A stretch of DNA of 34,580 nt. Source: Acidobacteriota bacterium (GTDB lineage: Bacteria; Acidobacteriota; Terriglobia; Bryobacterales; Bryobacteraceae). The stretch is taken from assembly GCA_016201205.1 (NCBI GenBank), contig JACQDF010000387.1, forward strand, positions 1 through 34,580, in the 5' to 3' direction. The translations under genes were made by a program, and so were the position numbers. The notes under the pieces were generated by a model. That model saw nothing but the letters and a program-made list of their open reading frames with translations, made no database searches and had not been told where the DNA came from. Below, piece after piece: positions 1-6,340 of this stretch (position 1 is its first letter; each line of letters starts with the position of its first letter).

Positions 1-139
1 ACGTTACGGTTTCCTCATGCCGTCAGATCTTGCGGGACAGTCGTCATGACCCTGCTGGGTTCAACCGCCGTATACGGAAAACCGTACGTACGGTGGTGTG
101 GGAGGGGCTACGGGCGCAATCCCGTAGCCTCAACCCGAT
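1..139 (+). mobile_element. Group II intron, 3' end (domains V and VI, 3' splice site)
   Basis: The RNA end of a group II intron is visible; the rest, including any reverse transcriptase/maturase gene, lies before the window. Domain V is 65-96: a 9-bp lower helix (65-73 with 88-96), a 2-nt AC bulge at 86-87, and a short upper helix capped by AAAA. The catalytic triad position reads CGC (66-68). Domain VI is about 100-136: GGG 100-102 pairs with CCC 134-136, and a perfect 9-bp hairpin (106-114 with 121-129) sits above it. Unpaired A132/A133 lie 8 and 7 nt before the 3' end, where the branch-point A is expected. The intron ends GAT at 139. It runs on the plus strand, opposite to the receptor gene it interrupts, so it could not splice from that gene's mRNA. 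The secondary structure was paired by eye; the subclass is not determined. Confidence 0.85.
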
Positions 140-644
140 CGCCCGGCACCAGGAGCAGGAGCCCCTGGTAGTTCCGGTTGTACAACAGCGGCATCTGCTG
201 CAACTGCCGCTGCTCGATCTTGCCGCCAGTGTCGGCGCGGTCGGTCTGCAACAGCGGCGCAGCGATCGCACTCACGTCAACCACCTGCGTCACCGTCCCG
301 GGCGTCAGATCGAAGTTGACGCGCGCCGTCATGTTCGGCTGGAGGTCAATCCCGCCCCGTACCGCCTTGCTGAACCCTTCCTTCTCCGCCTCCACCTTGA
401 ACTCGCCGGGATCGAGGTTGACGAAGAAGTAGTTGCCCGCGTCGTTCGTGTTGGTCTCACGCTGGAAGTTCGTCCGCACGTCGGTGATGGCGACCTTCAC
501 TCCAGGGATCACCGCGCCGGATTGATCCATTACCGTGCCGAGGATCTGCGCTTTCAGCGCCTGTGCGCGTGCTTTGCTCAGGCTGCCCGCGAACGCCAGG
601 CTTAGAGTAAGCGCCGCAATGCGGACAAATCGTGTGGTGTGCAT
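108..644 (-). pseudogene. Oar-like TonB receptor, 5' part only, interrupted by group II intron
   Basis: The frame opens at an ATG at 644, followed by a Sec-type signal peptide, a carboxypeptidase-regulatory (Ig-like) domain with the hallmark GTVMDQSGAVIPGVKV, and the start of the plug domain (QLQQMPLLYNRNYQGLLLLVPG). Complete members are about 1000-1200 residues; this frame gives only about 178. Genuine coding sequence stops at 140, the junction with the intron. The last ten or so residues are antisense intron sequence, ending in a stop at 108-110. The remainder may lie beyond the intron, outside the window. A longer upstream start at 689 is possible, but the signal peptide fits 644. Such proteins sit in the outer membrane and are thought to import bulky nutrients. 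This copy should be non-functional unless repaired. Confidence 0.8.
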
Positions 645-671
645 CCCGTTACCCCCAGTCTGATTTGCTGT

Positions 672-697
672 GCGACTACTATACAACATAGTGTCGC
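672..697. promoter_or_regulatory. Near-perfect palindrome upstream of the interrupted receptor gene
   Basis: The arms GCGAC-ACTAT and ATAGT-GTCGC flank a 5-nt centre (ACAAC), with one extra T in the left arm. It lies 28-53 bp upstream of the ATG at 644. Read on the minus strand it contains TATAGT, a plausible -10 element. A dimeric repressor site overlapping the promoter is the simplest reading; PadR- or BlaI-like sites have comparable form, but no regulator is identified here. Confidence 0.45.
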
Positions 698-710
698 TGG
701 TCTGGAGGGG

Positions 711-1088
711 TCAGTCCTCGAGAATCACAAACGCCATTCCCAGCATGGCGGTGTGTGTCAACGACAGCGAAATGTGCTTCACTCCCATCCGGGTGGCCAC
801 CTCGGCGGCCACGCCGTGCAAGCGCAGCGACGGCCGGCCGCCGGCAAGATTCACCACTTCCAGGTCCTGCCAGCGGATGCCGCCCCGCCAGCCGGTGCCG
901 ATCGCTTTCATCCCGGCTTCCTTGGCGGCAAACCGTGCGGCATAGCGCTCGAAGCGGTTTGCTTTGCTTTCGACGTAGGAAATCTCGAGGGGCGTATACA
1001 CACGCTGGACGAATCGCTGCCCGTGGCGCTCGATGGCCTCCCGGATCCGGGCCACTTCCGCCAGGTCGATGCCGGTCCCCAGGATCAA
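711..1088 (-). CDS. acpS: Holo-[acyl-carrier-protein] synthase AcpS
   Basis: Transfers 4'-phosphopantetheine from CoA to the serine of apo-ACP, activating fatty-acid synthesis in the cytoplasm. At 125 residues it has the usual AcpS length. Visible motifs are GTGIDLAEV at the N-terminus with the Mg-binding Asp8, RFAAKEA with Glu57, and the C-terminal SLSLTHT strand. The start is a TTG at 1088 that overlaps the nikR stop codon (TTGA), so translation is probably coupled to the upstream nikR. No other in-frame start preserves the essential N-terminal strand. Confidence 0.93.
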   Translation of the reverse strand: MILGTGIDLAEVARIREAIERHGQRFVQRVYTPLEISYVESKANRFERYAARFAAKEAGMKAIGTGWRGGIRWQDLEVVNLAGGRPSLRLHGVAAEVATRMGVKHISLSLTHTAMLGMAFVILED

Positions 1089-1501
1089 AGCTCGGCTCCG
1101 GTAGTGGTGATGGTGAGGCGGCCGTGCTTGACGCCCTTGGTGGAGATGAGCGTGTCGGCGATTTTTCGCACCGCCGCAGCCTTGCCGCGCAGAACCAGCA
1201 CCTCCAGGCAGTGGTCATGGTCCAGATGCACATGGAGCGTGGACAGCACGTGATGATACGCCTCGTGCTGGATTTCCGTGAGCTTTTCGCCCAACAGGCG
1301 CACGTGATGGTCGTAGACCAGCGTCACGGTGCCCACCACCGGGCTGTCGGGGCGCTCGGAAGCCTTTTCCACCAGCTCATCCCGGATCAGGTCGCGGAAC
1401 GCTTCCGAGCGGTTGGTGTATCCTTTCCTGGCGATCAAGGCATCGAACCTGTCGAGCAGGTCGGAATCAATGGCAACGCCAATCCGGCTCAGTTGGCCCA
1501 T
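1085..1501 (-). CDS. nikR: Nickel-responsive transcriptional regulator NikR
   Basis: A ribbon-helix-helix repressor that binds Ni(II) and controls nickel uptake. From the ATG at 1501 it is 138 residues. Residues 4-43 form the RHH DNA-binding domain (SRIGVAIDSDLLDRFD, then NRSEAFRDLIRDEL). Residues 55-135 form the ACT-like metal-binding domain. The four high-affinity ligands of E. coli NikR (His76, His87, His89, Cys95) align with His79, His90, His92 and Cys98, a constant offset of three. A longer frame to 1549 exists, but it would run through the operator and adds an unrelated Pro-rich leader. It diverges from an ECF nickel/cobalt transporter and shares its control region, so it probably regulates both itself and the transporter. 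acpS is translationally coupled behind it. Confidence 0.94.
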   Translation of the reverse strand: MGQLSRIGVAIDSDLLDRFDALIARKGYTNRSEAFRDLIRDELVEKASERPDSPVVGTVTLVYDHHVRLLGEKLTEIQHEAYHHVLSTLHVHLDHDHCLEVLVLRGKAAAVRKIADTLISTKGVKHGRLTITTTGAEL

Positions 1502-1542
1502 GCGTACAGAGAGTAGCGGGCCTTGCCAAGGGGGGCAAGGGT

Positions 1543-1569
1543 GTGGCACGATCTATAGATTCGTGCTAC
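1543..1569. promoter_or_regulatory. Probable NikR operator with embedded bidirectional -10 region
   Basis: The half-sites GTGGCACG (1543-1550) and CGTGCTAC (1562-1569) form an inverted repeat with one mismatch. The centre contains the perfect 10-bp palindrome ATCTATAGAT (1551-1560). The overall 27 bp compares with the 28-bp NikR site of E. coli, though the half-site sequence differs. TATAGA reads as a -10 element on both strands. It lies between divergent nikR and nikM, 18 bp before the nikM ATG. The assignment to NikR is inferred from position and symmetry. Confidence 0.6.
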
Positions 1570-1587
1570 CGAAGAAATAGCCAGGCT

Positions 1588-2508
1588 ATGCATATTCCGG
1601 ATGGTTTTCTGTCCACTGCCGTTTGGGCCACCGCCGGCGCGGTGAGCGTCCCCAGTGTCGCTTATCTTGCCCGCAAGTCGCACCGCGCGCTCGATGACGG
1701 CCAGACGCCGCTGATGGGCGTGATGGGCGCATTCGTCTTCGCCGCCCAGATGATCAATTTCCCGGTGGGCATCGGGACAAGCGGCCACCTGGTCGGCGGC
1801 GCTCTGCTGGCGGTGACTCTGGGACCGGCGGCGGCGTCGATCGTCATGACGGCCATTCTGACGGTGCAGGCTCTGCTGTTTCAGGACGGCGGCGTGCTGG
1901 CGCTGGGAGCGAATGTCTTTAACATGGCCATCGCCGGCGTGCTGGCGGGATATCTGCCCTATCGCTATTGGGGCGGCAGCTCGCATCGCAAGGCGGCGAT
2001 TTTCTCTGGCGGTTTCCTCTCCGTGTTTGTCAGCGCCTGCCTGGCGATGGGGCAGTTGCTGCTGTCGGGAGTGCCGATGCCGAGACCGGTGACGTATGTT
2101 TCCTTGGGCCTGTTTGCGGTCAGCGCCTTGATCGAAGGCGGGATCACGGTGGCGGTTGCCGGGGCGCTCGAGAGGCTGAATCCATCGTGGGTGCGTGCGC
2201 CGGAAGAGAAACCTCGAGTGGGCCTCGGCTTGATTCTGGTGGCGGCGATGCTGCTGGTTTCGTTAGGCGCGCTGTTCGCCTCCTCCCTTCCGGATGGCCT
2301 CGAGAGGCTGGCCGAAAATCTGGGGATCGCCGGGCGCGCCCGGAATCTCTTTGAAACGCCGCTGGCTGATTACCAGGCGCGGTTCCTGGCGACGGACTGG
2401 GTGCGGAAAGCGGTAGCCGGCCTGGTGGGACTAGGCGTGGTCTATGCCGCTTGCATGCTGATCGGCAGAGCGGTCACGCGGCGGGCCGCCGTCTCACGGA
2501 GCGGCTGA
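1588..2508 (+). CDS. nikM: ECF nickel/cobalt transporter substrate-binding subunit, NikM-NikN fusion
   Basis: The membrane S-component that captures Ni2+ or Co2+ for an energy-coupling-factor transporter. The protein must begin MHIPDG, because in this family the N-terminal amine, His2 and His67 coordinate the metal. The ATG at 1588 gives exactly that, with His67 in FPVGIGTSGHLVGG; an upstream frame start at 1543 is therefore rejected. Residues 1 to about 205 are the multi-helix CbiM/NikM domain. The C-terminal part holds a hydrophobic helix, the PDGLE signature (SSLPDGLERLAEN) and a last helix, which is the NikN/PDGLE domain fused on. Total length is 306 residues. It heads a three-gene operon with nikQ and nikO. 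Divergent nikR favours nickel over cobalt. Confidence 0.92.
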   Translation: MHIPDGFLSTAVWATAGAVSVPSVAYLARKSHRALDDGQTPLMGVMGAFVFAAQMINFPVGIGTSGHLVGGALLAVTLGPAAASIVMTAILTVQALLFQDGGVLALGANVFNMAIAGVLAGYLPYRYWGGSSHRKAAIFSGGFLSVFVSACLAMGQLLLSGVPMPRPVTYVSLGLFAVSALIEGGITVAVAGALERLNPSWVRAPEEKPRVGLGLILVAAMLLVSLGALFASSLPDGLERLAENLGIAGRARNLFETPLADYQARFLATDWVRKAVAGLVGLGVVYAACMLIGRAVTRRAAVSRSG

Positions 2509-2509
2509 G

Positions 2510-3232
2510 TTGCATCACGTTGTTCTGGAGCGGTGGAGCCGGGGGAGCAGTGTGCTCCACCGCCGCGATGCCCGCATGAAGCTGCTGGCGCTGCTGGCCG
2601 TGCTGGTGGCTGTAGCCACCACGCAACCCTTCGGCTTGGTCACGGCCTCCGGTTTCGCTGCCTTGCTTGGCGCCGGGCTGCTGATCTCGCGGCTTCCGGT
2701 GACGGGAGTGCTCGCCCGGGCCGCTGTGGTCCTGCCCTTTACGGTCACTTTCGCGGGGATTGCCTGGCTGGCAGGCGAGGCCGGCCGTGCGTTTGCGTTG
2801 ATCGCCAAGCCCTATCTGTCGGCGCTGGCGGTGCTTCTGGTCGTCGCAACGACGCCTATGCCCGCGCTGCTCGCCGCCGCGTCTTCGCTTGGCGTGCCTC
2901 GCATGCTGGTGCTGGTGCTGCAATTTCTGTACCGCTACCTGTTCGTGGTCGCCGAGCAAGCACAGCACATGTGGGTGGCCGCCCAATGCCGCGGCGCCGC
3001 GCTCCGGACGAGCCATCGCGCCGGACGCTTCCGCGCGGCTTCCGGGACGCTGGCGGTGCTGTTTGCCCGCTCCTATGAAAAGGCCGAAGGAATCGAGCGG
3101 TCCATGCTCGCCCGCTGCTTTGACGGGCGGATTCGCTTGCTGGCGCCGCCGCGGCTCGGCTGGCGGGATCTGGCATTGCTCGCGTTTGCAGCCGTAGCGG
3201 CCTGGAGCTGGCGCTGGTGGGTGGCGTCATGA
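2510..3232 (+). CDS. nikQ: ECF transporter transmembrane T-component NikQ/CbiQ
   Basis: The coupling subunit that links the S-component to the ATPase. It has 240 residues with several hydrophobic helices between about 25 and 140. The cytoplasmic coupling helices follow, where the family's Ala-Arg motifs appear as AAQCRGAAL and ERSMLARCFDG, and there is a final helix near 215-235. The likely start is a TTG at 2510, one base after the nikM stop. No clear Shine-Dalgarno is present, so coupled translation is likely. The end overlaps the nikO start by 4 bp (ATGA). Confidence 0.88.
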   Translation: MHHVVLERWSRGSSVLHRRDARMKLLALLAVLVAVATTQPFGLVTASGFAALLGAGLLISRLPVTGVLARAAVVLPFTVTFAGIAWLAGEAGRAFALIAKPYLSALAVLLVVATTPMPALLAAASSLGVPRMLVLVLQFLYRYLFVVAEQAQHMWVAAQCRGAALRTSHRAGRFRAASGTLAVLFARSYEKAEGIERSMLARCFDGRIRLLAPPRLGWRDLALLAFAAVAAWSWRWWVAS

Positions 3233-3918
3233 GCGTTCTGATTCAGGCCAGCGACGTTCGCTACCGCTACGACGACGGCACACTTGCTCTCGACGGCGTT
3301 GACTTCCAGTTGGAGGAAGGCGAAACGGTCGCGCTCCTGGGACCCAACGGTTCCGGCAAGACCACATTCGTTCTGCACCTGACCGGCCTGTTGCAGGGCA
3401 GCGGCGAGATCACCGTGTGCGGCATGCCGGTCAGGAAAGAAAACTTCGCCGCCATCCGGGCGAAAGTCGGCATGGTGTTTCAGGATTCCGACGAGCAGTT
3501 GTTCCTGCCGAGCGTGCTGGAAGACGCCGTATTCGGGCCGAGGAATCTCGGTCTGCCGGCGGACCAGGCCCTGGCGCACGCCAGACAAGCGCTTGAACAG
3601 GTGGGCATGGCCTGGGCGGTGGCCAAGGCCCCTTATCACCTGAGCGCCGGCGAAAAAAGACGCGTCGCGCTGGCGGGCGTTCTTGCGATGTCGCCGCAGA
3701 TCCTGGTGCTGGATGAGCCCACGACATATCTTGATCCGCCCACACAGCGCGAGCTGATCCGGCTGCTGAAGGAGCTGCCGCAAGCCAAGATCCTGGTGAC
3801 TCACGACATCGCTTTTGCACAGGCGCTGGCCAGCCGCGCGGTGTTCTTCGAAAGAGGCAAAGTCGCCGCCCTGGGAGCGATCGACGAGATTGCGCGCCGA
3901 TATGACTGGCGGCTCTGA
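3229..3918 (+). CDS. nikO: ECF nickel/cobalt transporter ATP-binding subunit NikO/CbiO
   Basis: The ABC ATPase that powers metal uptake. It has 229 residues from the ATG at 3229, chosen because it forms an ATGA overlap with the nikQ stop. Motifs in order: Walker A GPNGSGKT (38-45), Q-loop VFQDSDEQLF (about 83-92), signature LSAGE (138-142), Walker B ILVLDEPT (158-165), and H-loop THD (191-193). Only one ATPase gene is present, so the complex would carry a NikO homodimer. It is the last gene of the nikMQO operon and converges on a small minus-strand gene 13 bp away. No terminator is obvious in that gap. Confidence 0.93.
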   Translation: MSVLIQASDVRYRYDDGTLALDGVDFQLEEGETVALLGPNGSGKTTFVLHLTGLLQGSGEITVCGMPVRKENFAAIRAKVGMVFQDSDEQLFLPSVLEDAVFGPRNLGLPADQALAHARQALEQVGMAWAVAKAPYHLSAGEKRRVALAGVLAMSPQILVLDEPTTYLDPPTQRELIRLLKELPQAKILVTHDIAFAQALASRAVFFERGKVAALGAIDEIARRYDWRL

Positions 3919-3931
3919 CGAGATCCGAGTG

Positions 3932-4189
3932 TCAGGCTTCGGCGCCCGACTTCTCTTTGCGGAACCTGGCCCAGCGCTTTTTCTGGGCCAGCGATATCCG
4001 CTTGCGAGCCGACGCGCTCATCTTCCCTTTGCGCCGGGGCTTGGCCGCCGCCGCCGGACGCCGGACCTTGCCGAGCATGGCGCGAACCTGGCGGATCTGC
4101 TCATCCAGCCGCAGTCTCTGCGCCTCAAGCCCTTCCAGGGCGGCGGAAAGTAAGTTGATGTCTTTCACCAGTTTTCTTGGTCTTGGCAT
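3932..4189 (-). CDS. Small basic protein of unknown function
   Basis: It has 85 residues and is not recognised as a named family. Residues 8-42 look like an amphipathic helix or coiled coil rich in Leu, Glu, Gln and Arg. The rest is strongly basic (KPRRKGK, then SASARKRISLAQKKRW), with a conserved-looking S-A-x-x-R-K-R-I-S-x-A-Q-x-x-R-W-A pattern that suggests nucleic-acid binding. It starts 16 bp after the dtd stop on the same strand and probably shares its transcript, with possible AGGAGAC-type ribosome-binding sequence just upstream. The function is not inferred beyond likely DNA or RNA contact. Confidence 0.7.
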   Translation of the reverse strand: MPRPRKLVKDINLLSAALEGLEAQRLRLDEQIRQVRAMLGKVRRPAAAAKPRRKGKMSASARKRISLAQKKRWARFRKEKSGAEA

Positions 4190-4205
4190 TCTGTCTCCTG
4201 TCTCC

Positions 4206-4649
4206 TTATCTTACTGAATCGATGATCAAAGTTACCGGCCCATCGTTCACCAGTCCAACCTCCATGTGCGCCTGGAAGACTCCCGTCTCGACGTGAAATC
4301 CCATGGCGCGTGCACGCTCGACGAAATATTCATAAAGCCGGCGTGCCTCCCCGGGCCCGGCCGCCTGATCAAAGCTGGGACGCCGGCCTTTCCGGCAATC
4401 ACCGTAGAGAGTGAACTGCGAAACCACCAACATCGATCCGCCGGCCTCCTGCAAGCTTCTGTTCATCTTACCAGCCTCGTCGGGGAAAATGCGCACCCCC
4501 GCCGTTTTCCCGGCCAGATAGTCCGCATCCGACTCCGTGTCGCCTTTCCGGACCCCCAATAAGACAAGCAGTCCGCCGTCAATCGCGCCCGTGGGCTGCC
4601 CGTCCACGGTAACGCTGGCGCGACTTACTCGCTGAATGACTGCTCTCAT
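4206..4649 (-). CDS. dtd: D-aminoacyl-tRNA deacylase
   Basis: A chiral proofreading enzyme that cleaves D-amino acids (and glycine mischarged on tRNA-Ala) from tRNA. It has 147 residues, the standard family length. The conserved elements are the N-terminal [17 protein letters not shown], the SQFTLYGD motif in the active site, and the [11 protein letters not shown] motif with the Gly-cisPro dipeptide that excludes L-amino acids. It is divergent from the GHMP kinase gene, 35 bp away, and co-directional with the small basic gene downstream. Confidence 0.95.
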   Translation of the reverse strand: MRAVIQRVSRASVTVDGQPTGAIDGGLLVLLGVRKGDTESDADYLAGKTAGVRIFPDEAGKMNRSLQEAGGSMLVVSQFTLYGDCRKGRRPSFDQAAGPGEARRLYEYFVERARAMGFHVETGVFQAHMEVGLVNDGPVTLIIDSVR

Positions 4650-4667
4650 CGGCCCAGGCCCCTCGGC

Positions 4668-4673
4668 TATAAT
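4668..4673 (+). promoter_or_regulatory. TATAAT -10 element for the GHMP kinase gene, near-leaderless mRNA
   Basis: A perfect TATAAT lies only 11 bp before the ATG at 4685. Transcription would start about 5 nt before the start codon, giving an essentially leaderless message without a Shine-Dalgarno. No good -35 match is visible. Confidence 0.45.
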
Positions 4674-4684
4674 CTCCGTGTCCT

Positions 4685-5710
4685 ATGATCGAAACCTACG
4701 CGTACGCCAGGGCCGGCCTTCTTGGCAATCCCAGCGACGGCTATCACGGTAAGACGATAGCATTCCTGGTGCGAAACTTTCGAGCGCGCGTTCTGCTGTT
4801 TCCCAGCGCGCGGCTGGAGATCCGGCCCGGCAAAGCCGATATGCCGGTCTTTGAGAGTCTGGCGGACCTATACCATTCCACCCGCTGGCGCGGTTACTAT
4901 GGCGGCATCCGCATCATCCAGGCGTTGATCGTCCGCTTTCTCGATTACTGCCGCGAACAGGGGATCCTGCTCGAGGAGCGCAACTTCACCCTCGAGTATG
5001 AAACCAGCGTTCCGCTGCGGCTTGGCCTGGGTGGATCGAGCGCCATTATCACCGCCGCCTTACGAGCGCTCTGCAAGTATTTTGATGTCGAGATCCCTCT
5101 GCCCATTCAGGCGAAGCTGGTCCTGGAAACAGAAACCAAAGAGCTCGGCGTGCCGGCCGGTCCGCAGGACCGGGTGATTCAGTCCTATGAAGGACTCGTC
5201 TACATGAACTTCGACCGCCGCCTCATGGAGTCGCGCGGCTACGGCGAGTATGAGAATCTCGATCCGTCGCTGCTGCCGGCCGTTTACCTTGCTTACCGCA
5301 CCAGCCTCAGTGAGGGGACGGAGGTCTTTCACAGCAACATCCGCGAGCGGTGGCGCAACGGCGATCCGGAAGTGGTGGGCGCCATGCAAACCTGGGCCTC
5401 TTATGCCGAGCAAGGCAGAAGGGCGCTCCTCGAGCGCGACTACAACACTCTGGACGAGCTGATTGACGCGAATTTCGATCTCCGCGCCAGGTTATACGAC
5501 ATCTCCGAGGGAAACATGGAGATGATCCGGCTGGCCCGCGGTACGGGCGCCAGCGCGAACTTTGCCGGTTCCGGAGGCGCGGTGACGGGCGCTTACCGAG
5601 GCGAGGAGATGTTCGAGCGGCTGGTGGCGGCGATGGCGCCTAAGCAGATCGCTGTAATAAAGCCTGTCATTGTACCGAATCGAGCTAAGCAAATCCTAAA
5701 GGCTGTTTAA
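4685..5710 (+). CDS. GHMP-family sugar kinase, glucuronokinase-like
   Basis: It has 341 residues. The N-terminus ARAGLLGNPSDGYHGKTIA is the substrate-side motif of the glucuronokinase-like branch. The ATP-binding GHMP loop is PLRLGLGGSSA at 110-120. A third conserved motif near the C-terminus is GASANFAGSGGAV, followed by the terminal GHMP C domain. Enzymes of this family phosphorylate a small metabolite at the anomeric or terminal hydroxyl; plant glucuronokinase makes glucuronate 1-phosphate. The exact substrate here is not readable from sequence. No pathway partner lies adjacent, since the neighbours are dtd and a small unknown gene. Confidence 0.85.
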   Translation: MIETYAYARAGLLGNPSDGYHGKTIAFLVRNFRARVLLFPSARLEIRPGKADMPVFESLADLYHSTRWRGYYGGIRIIQALIVRFLDYCREQGILLEERNFTLEYETSVPLRLGLGGSSAIITAALRALCKYFDVEIPLPIQAKLVLETETKELGVPAGPQDRVIQSYEGLVYMNFDRRLMESRGYGEYENLDPSLLPAVYLAYRTSLSEGTEVFHSNIRERWRNGDPEVVGAMQTWASYAEQGRRALLERDYNTLDELIDANFDLRARLYDISEGNMEMIRLARGTGASANFAGSGGAVTGAYRGEEMFERLVAAMAPKQIAVIKPVIVPNRAKQILKAV

Positions 5711-5758
5711 GGGTACCGCCTGATCCAACTGGCACAATCTCACGGCCATAATAAAACC

Positions 5759-6043
5759 GTGATTTACCGCCGGCGCAAACGCGCTGCATCGATCGGGGGC
5801 TTCTATCGCTTCGAGTCGTTGAAATCACGAGGCGCTATGTACGGCTCCGGATATGGGGAATTTATCCGTCTTCGCGACGAGTTCGGCAACATCTGGCGCG
5901 GAGAGGCGGAAAAGCAATCCGATGATACGATCCGGTACCGCTTCCGCGATTCCAATGGCAGAGCGATCAGCGGCATTTCCGACTCTTACGGTGTGATCCT
6001 TCGCGACGAGAAAGGCAACACCTGGCGCGGGTTTGTGGATTAG
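5759..6043 (+). CDS. Small internally repeated protein of unknown function
   Basis: It has 94 residues from a GTG at 5759. An alternative ATG at 5837 has a GAGG four bases upstream and would give 68 residues. Two copies of a short unit are visible: RDEFGNIWRGEAE near 38-50 and RDEKGNTWRGFVD at the end. Each follows a Gly/Ser/Tyr-rich stretch (YGSGYGEFIRL, SDSYGVIL). The alternating pattern suggests a small beta-sandwich or barrel built from two repeats. There is no signal peptide and no recognised family. Confidence 0.55.
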   Translation: MIYRRRKRAASIGGFYRFESLKSRGAMYGSGYGEFIRLRDEFGNIWRGEAEKQSDDTIRYRFRDSNGRAISGISDSYGVILRDEKGNTWRGFVD

Positions 6044-6052
6044 CTCAAAGCT

Positions 6053-6077
6053 AGCTTTCAGCTTTCAGCGGTCAGCG
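6053..6077. repeat. Heptamer repeat tract, left copy
   Basis: Tandem heptamers AGCTTTC, AGCTTTC, AGCGGTC, then AGCG. The tract is an inverted copy of the one at 6322-6340 (16 of 18 positions match over the best segment). The two tracts bracket the gene fragment at 6143-6334. Similar heptamer tracts occur as short interspersed repeats in several bacterial genomes. Confidence 0.6.
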
Positions 6078-6142
6078 AGCGCCGGAGTTGAGTTGTCAAC
6101 CCATACAATTCTTCGCGCGGAAAGGCAGCCGTGATCTGATAG

Positions 6143-6334
6143 ACCGCCAACGAGCACATCGTCCATTTCTTGCGCGAGCACCTCGTCCCGGATGGAGTAG
6201 TCGGCAAGCTGCACAGCATGCTGGAAAAGCTCGACCATGGGCGCCCTGTGCTGCGGATCTATTGCCAGAGCCTGGTGGCGCGGATGTACGAGAAGTTCGC
6301 CACCTTGCTGCGCGGAGAGATCGCTGACGGCTGA
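6143..6334 (+). pseudogene. Startless protein fragment, 63 codons
   Basis: The frame runs from directly after an in-frame TAG (6140-6142) to a TGA at 6332. It encodes a coherent, mostly helical sequence (NEHIVHFLREHLVPDG, then LDHGRPVLRIYCQSLVARMY). There is no start codon near its beginning; the only in-frame ATGs lie well inside it (about 6218 onward). The composition looks like real protein rather than a shadow frame, and no gene overlaps it on the other strand. It is likely the 3' end of a lost gene. It is not recognised as a named family. It sits between inverted heptamer repeats. Confidence 0.45.
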
Positions 6335-6340
6335 CAGCTT
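6322..6340. repeat. Heptamer repeat tract, right inverted copy
   Basis: CGCTGACGGCTGACAGCTT is the near-exact inverse of the tract at 6053-6077. It covers the last codons of the fragment and touches the stop codon of the receptor gene that ends at 6340. Transcripts spanning both tracts could fold them together. Confidence 0.6.

Noticed and set aside
30-605. Plus-strand frame of 191 codons at the window start
   Set aside because: It crosses the intron boundary and is antisense to the receptor gene; no similarity to an intron-encoded maturase is seen.
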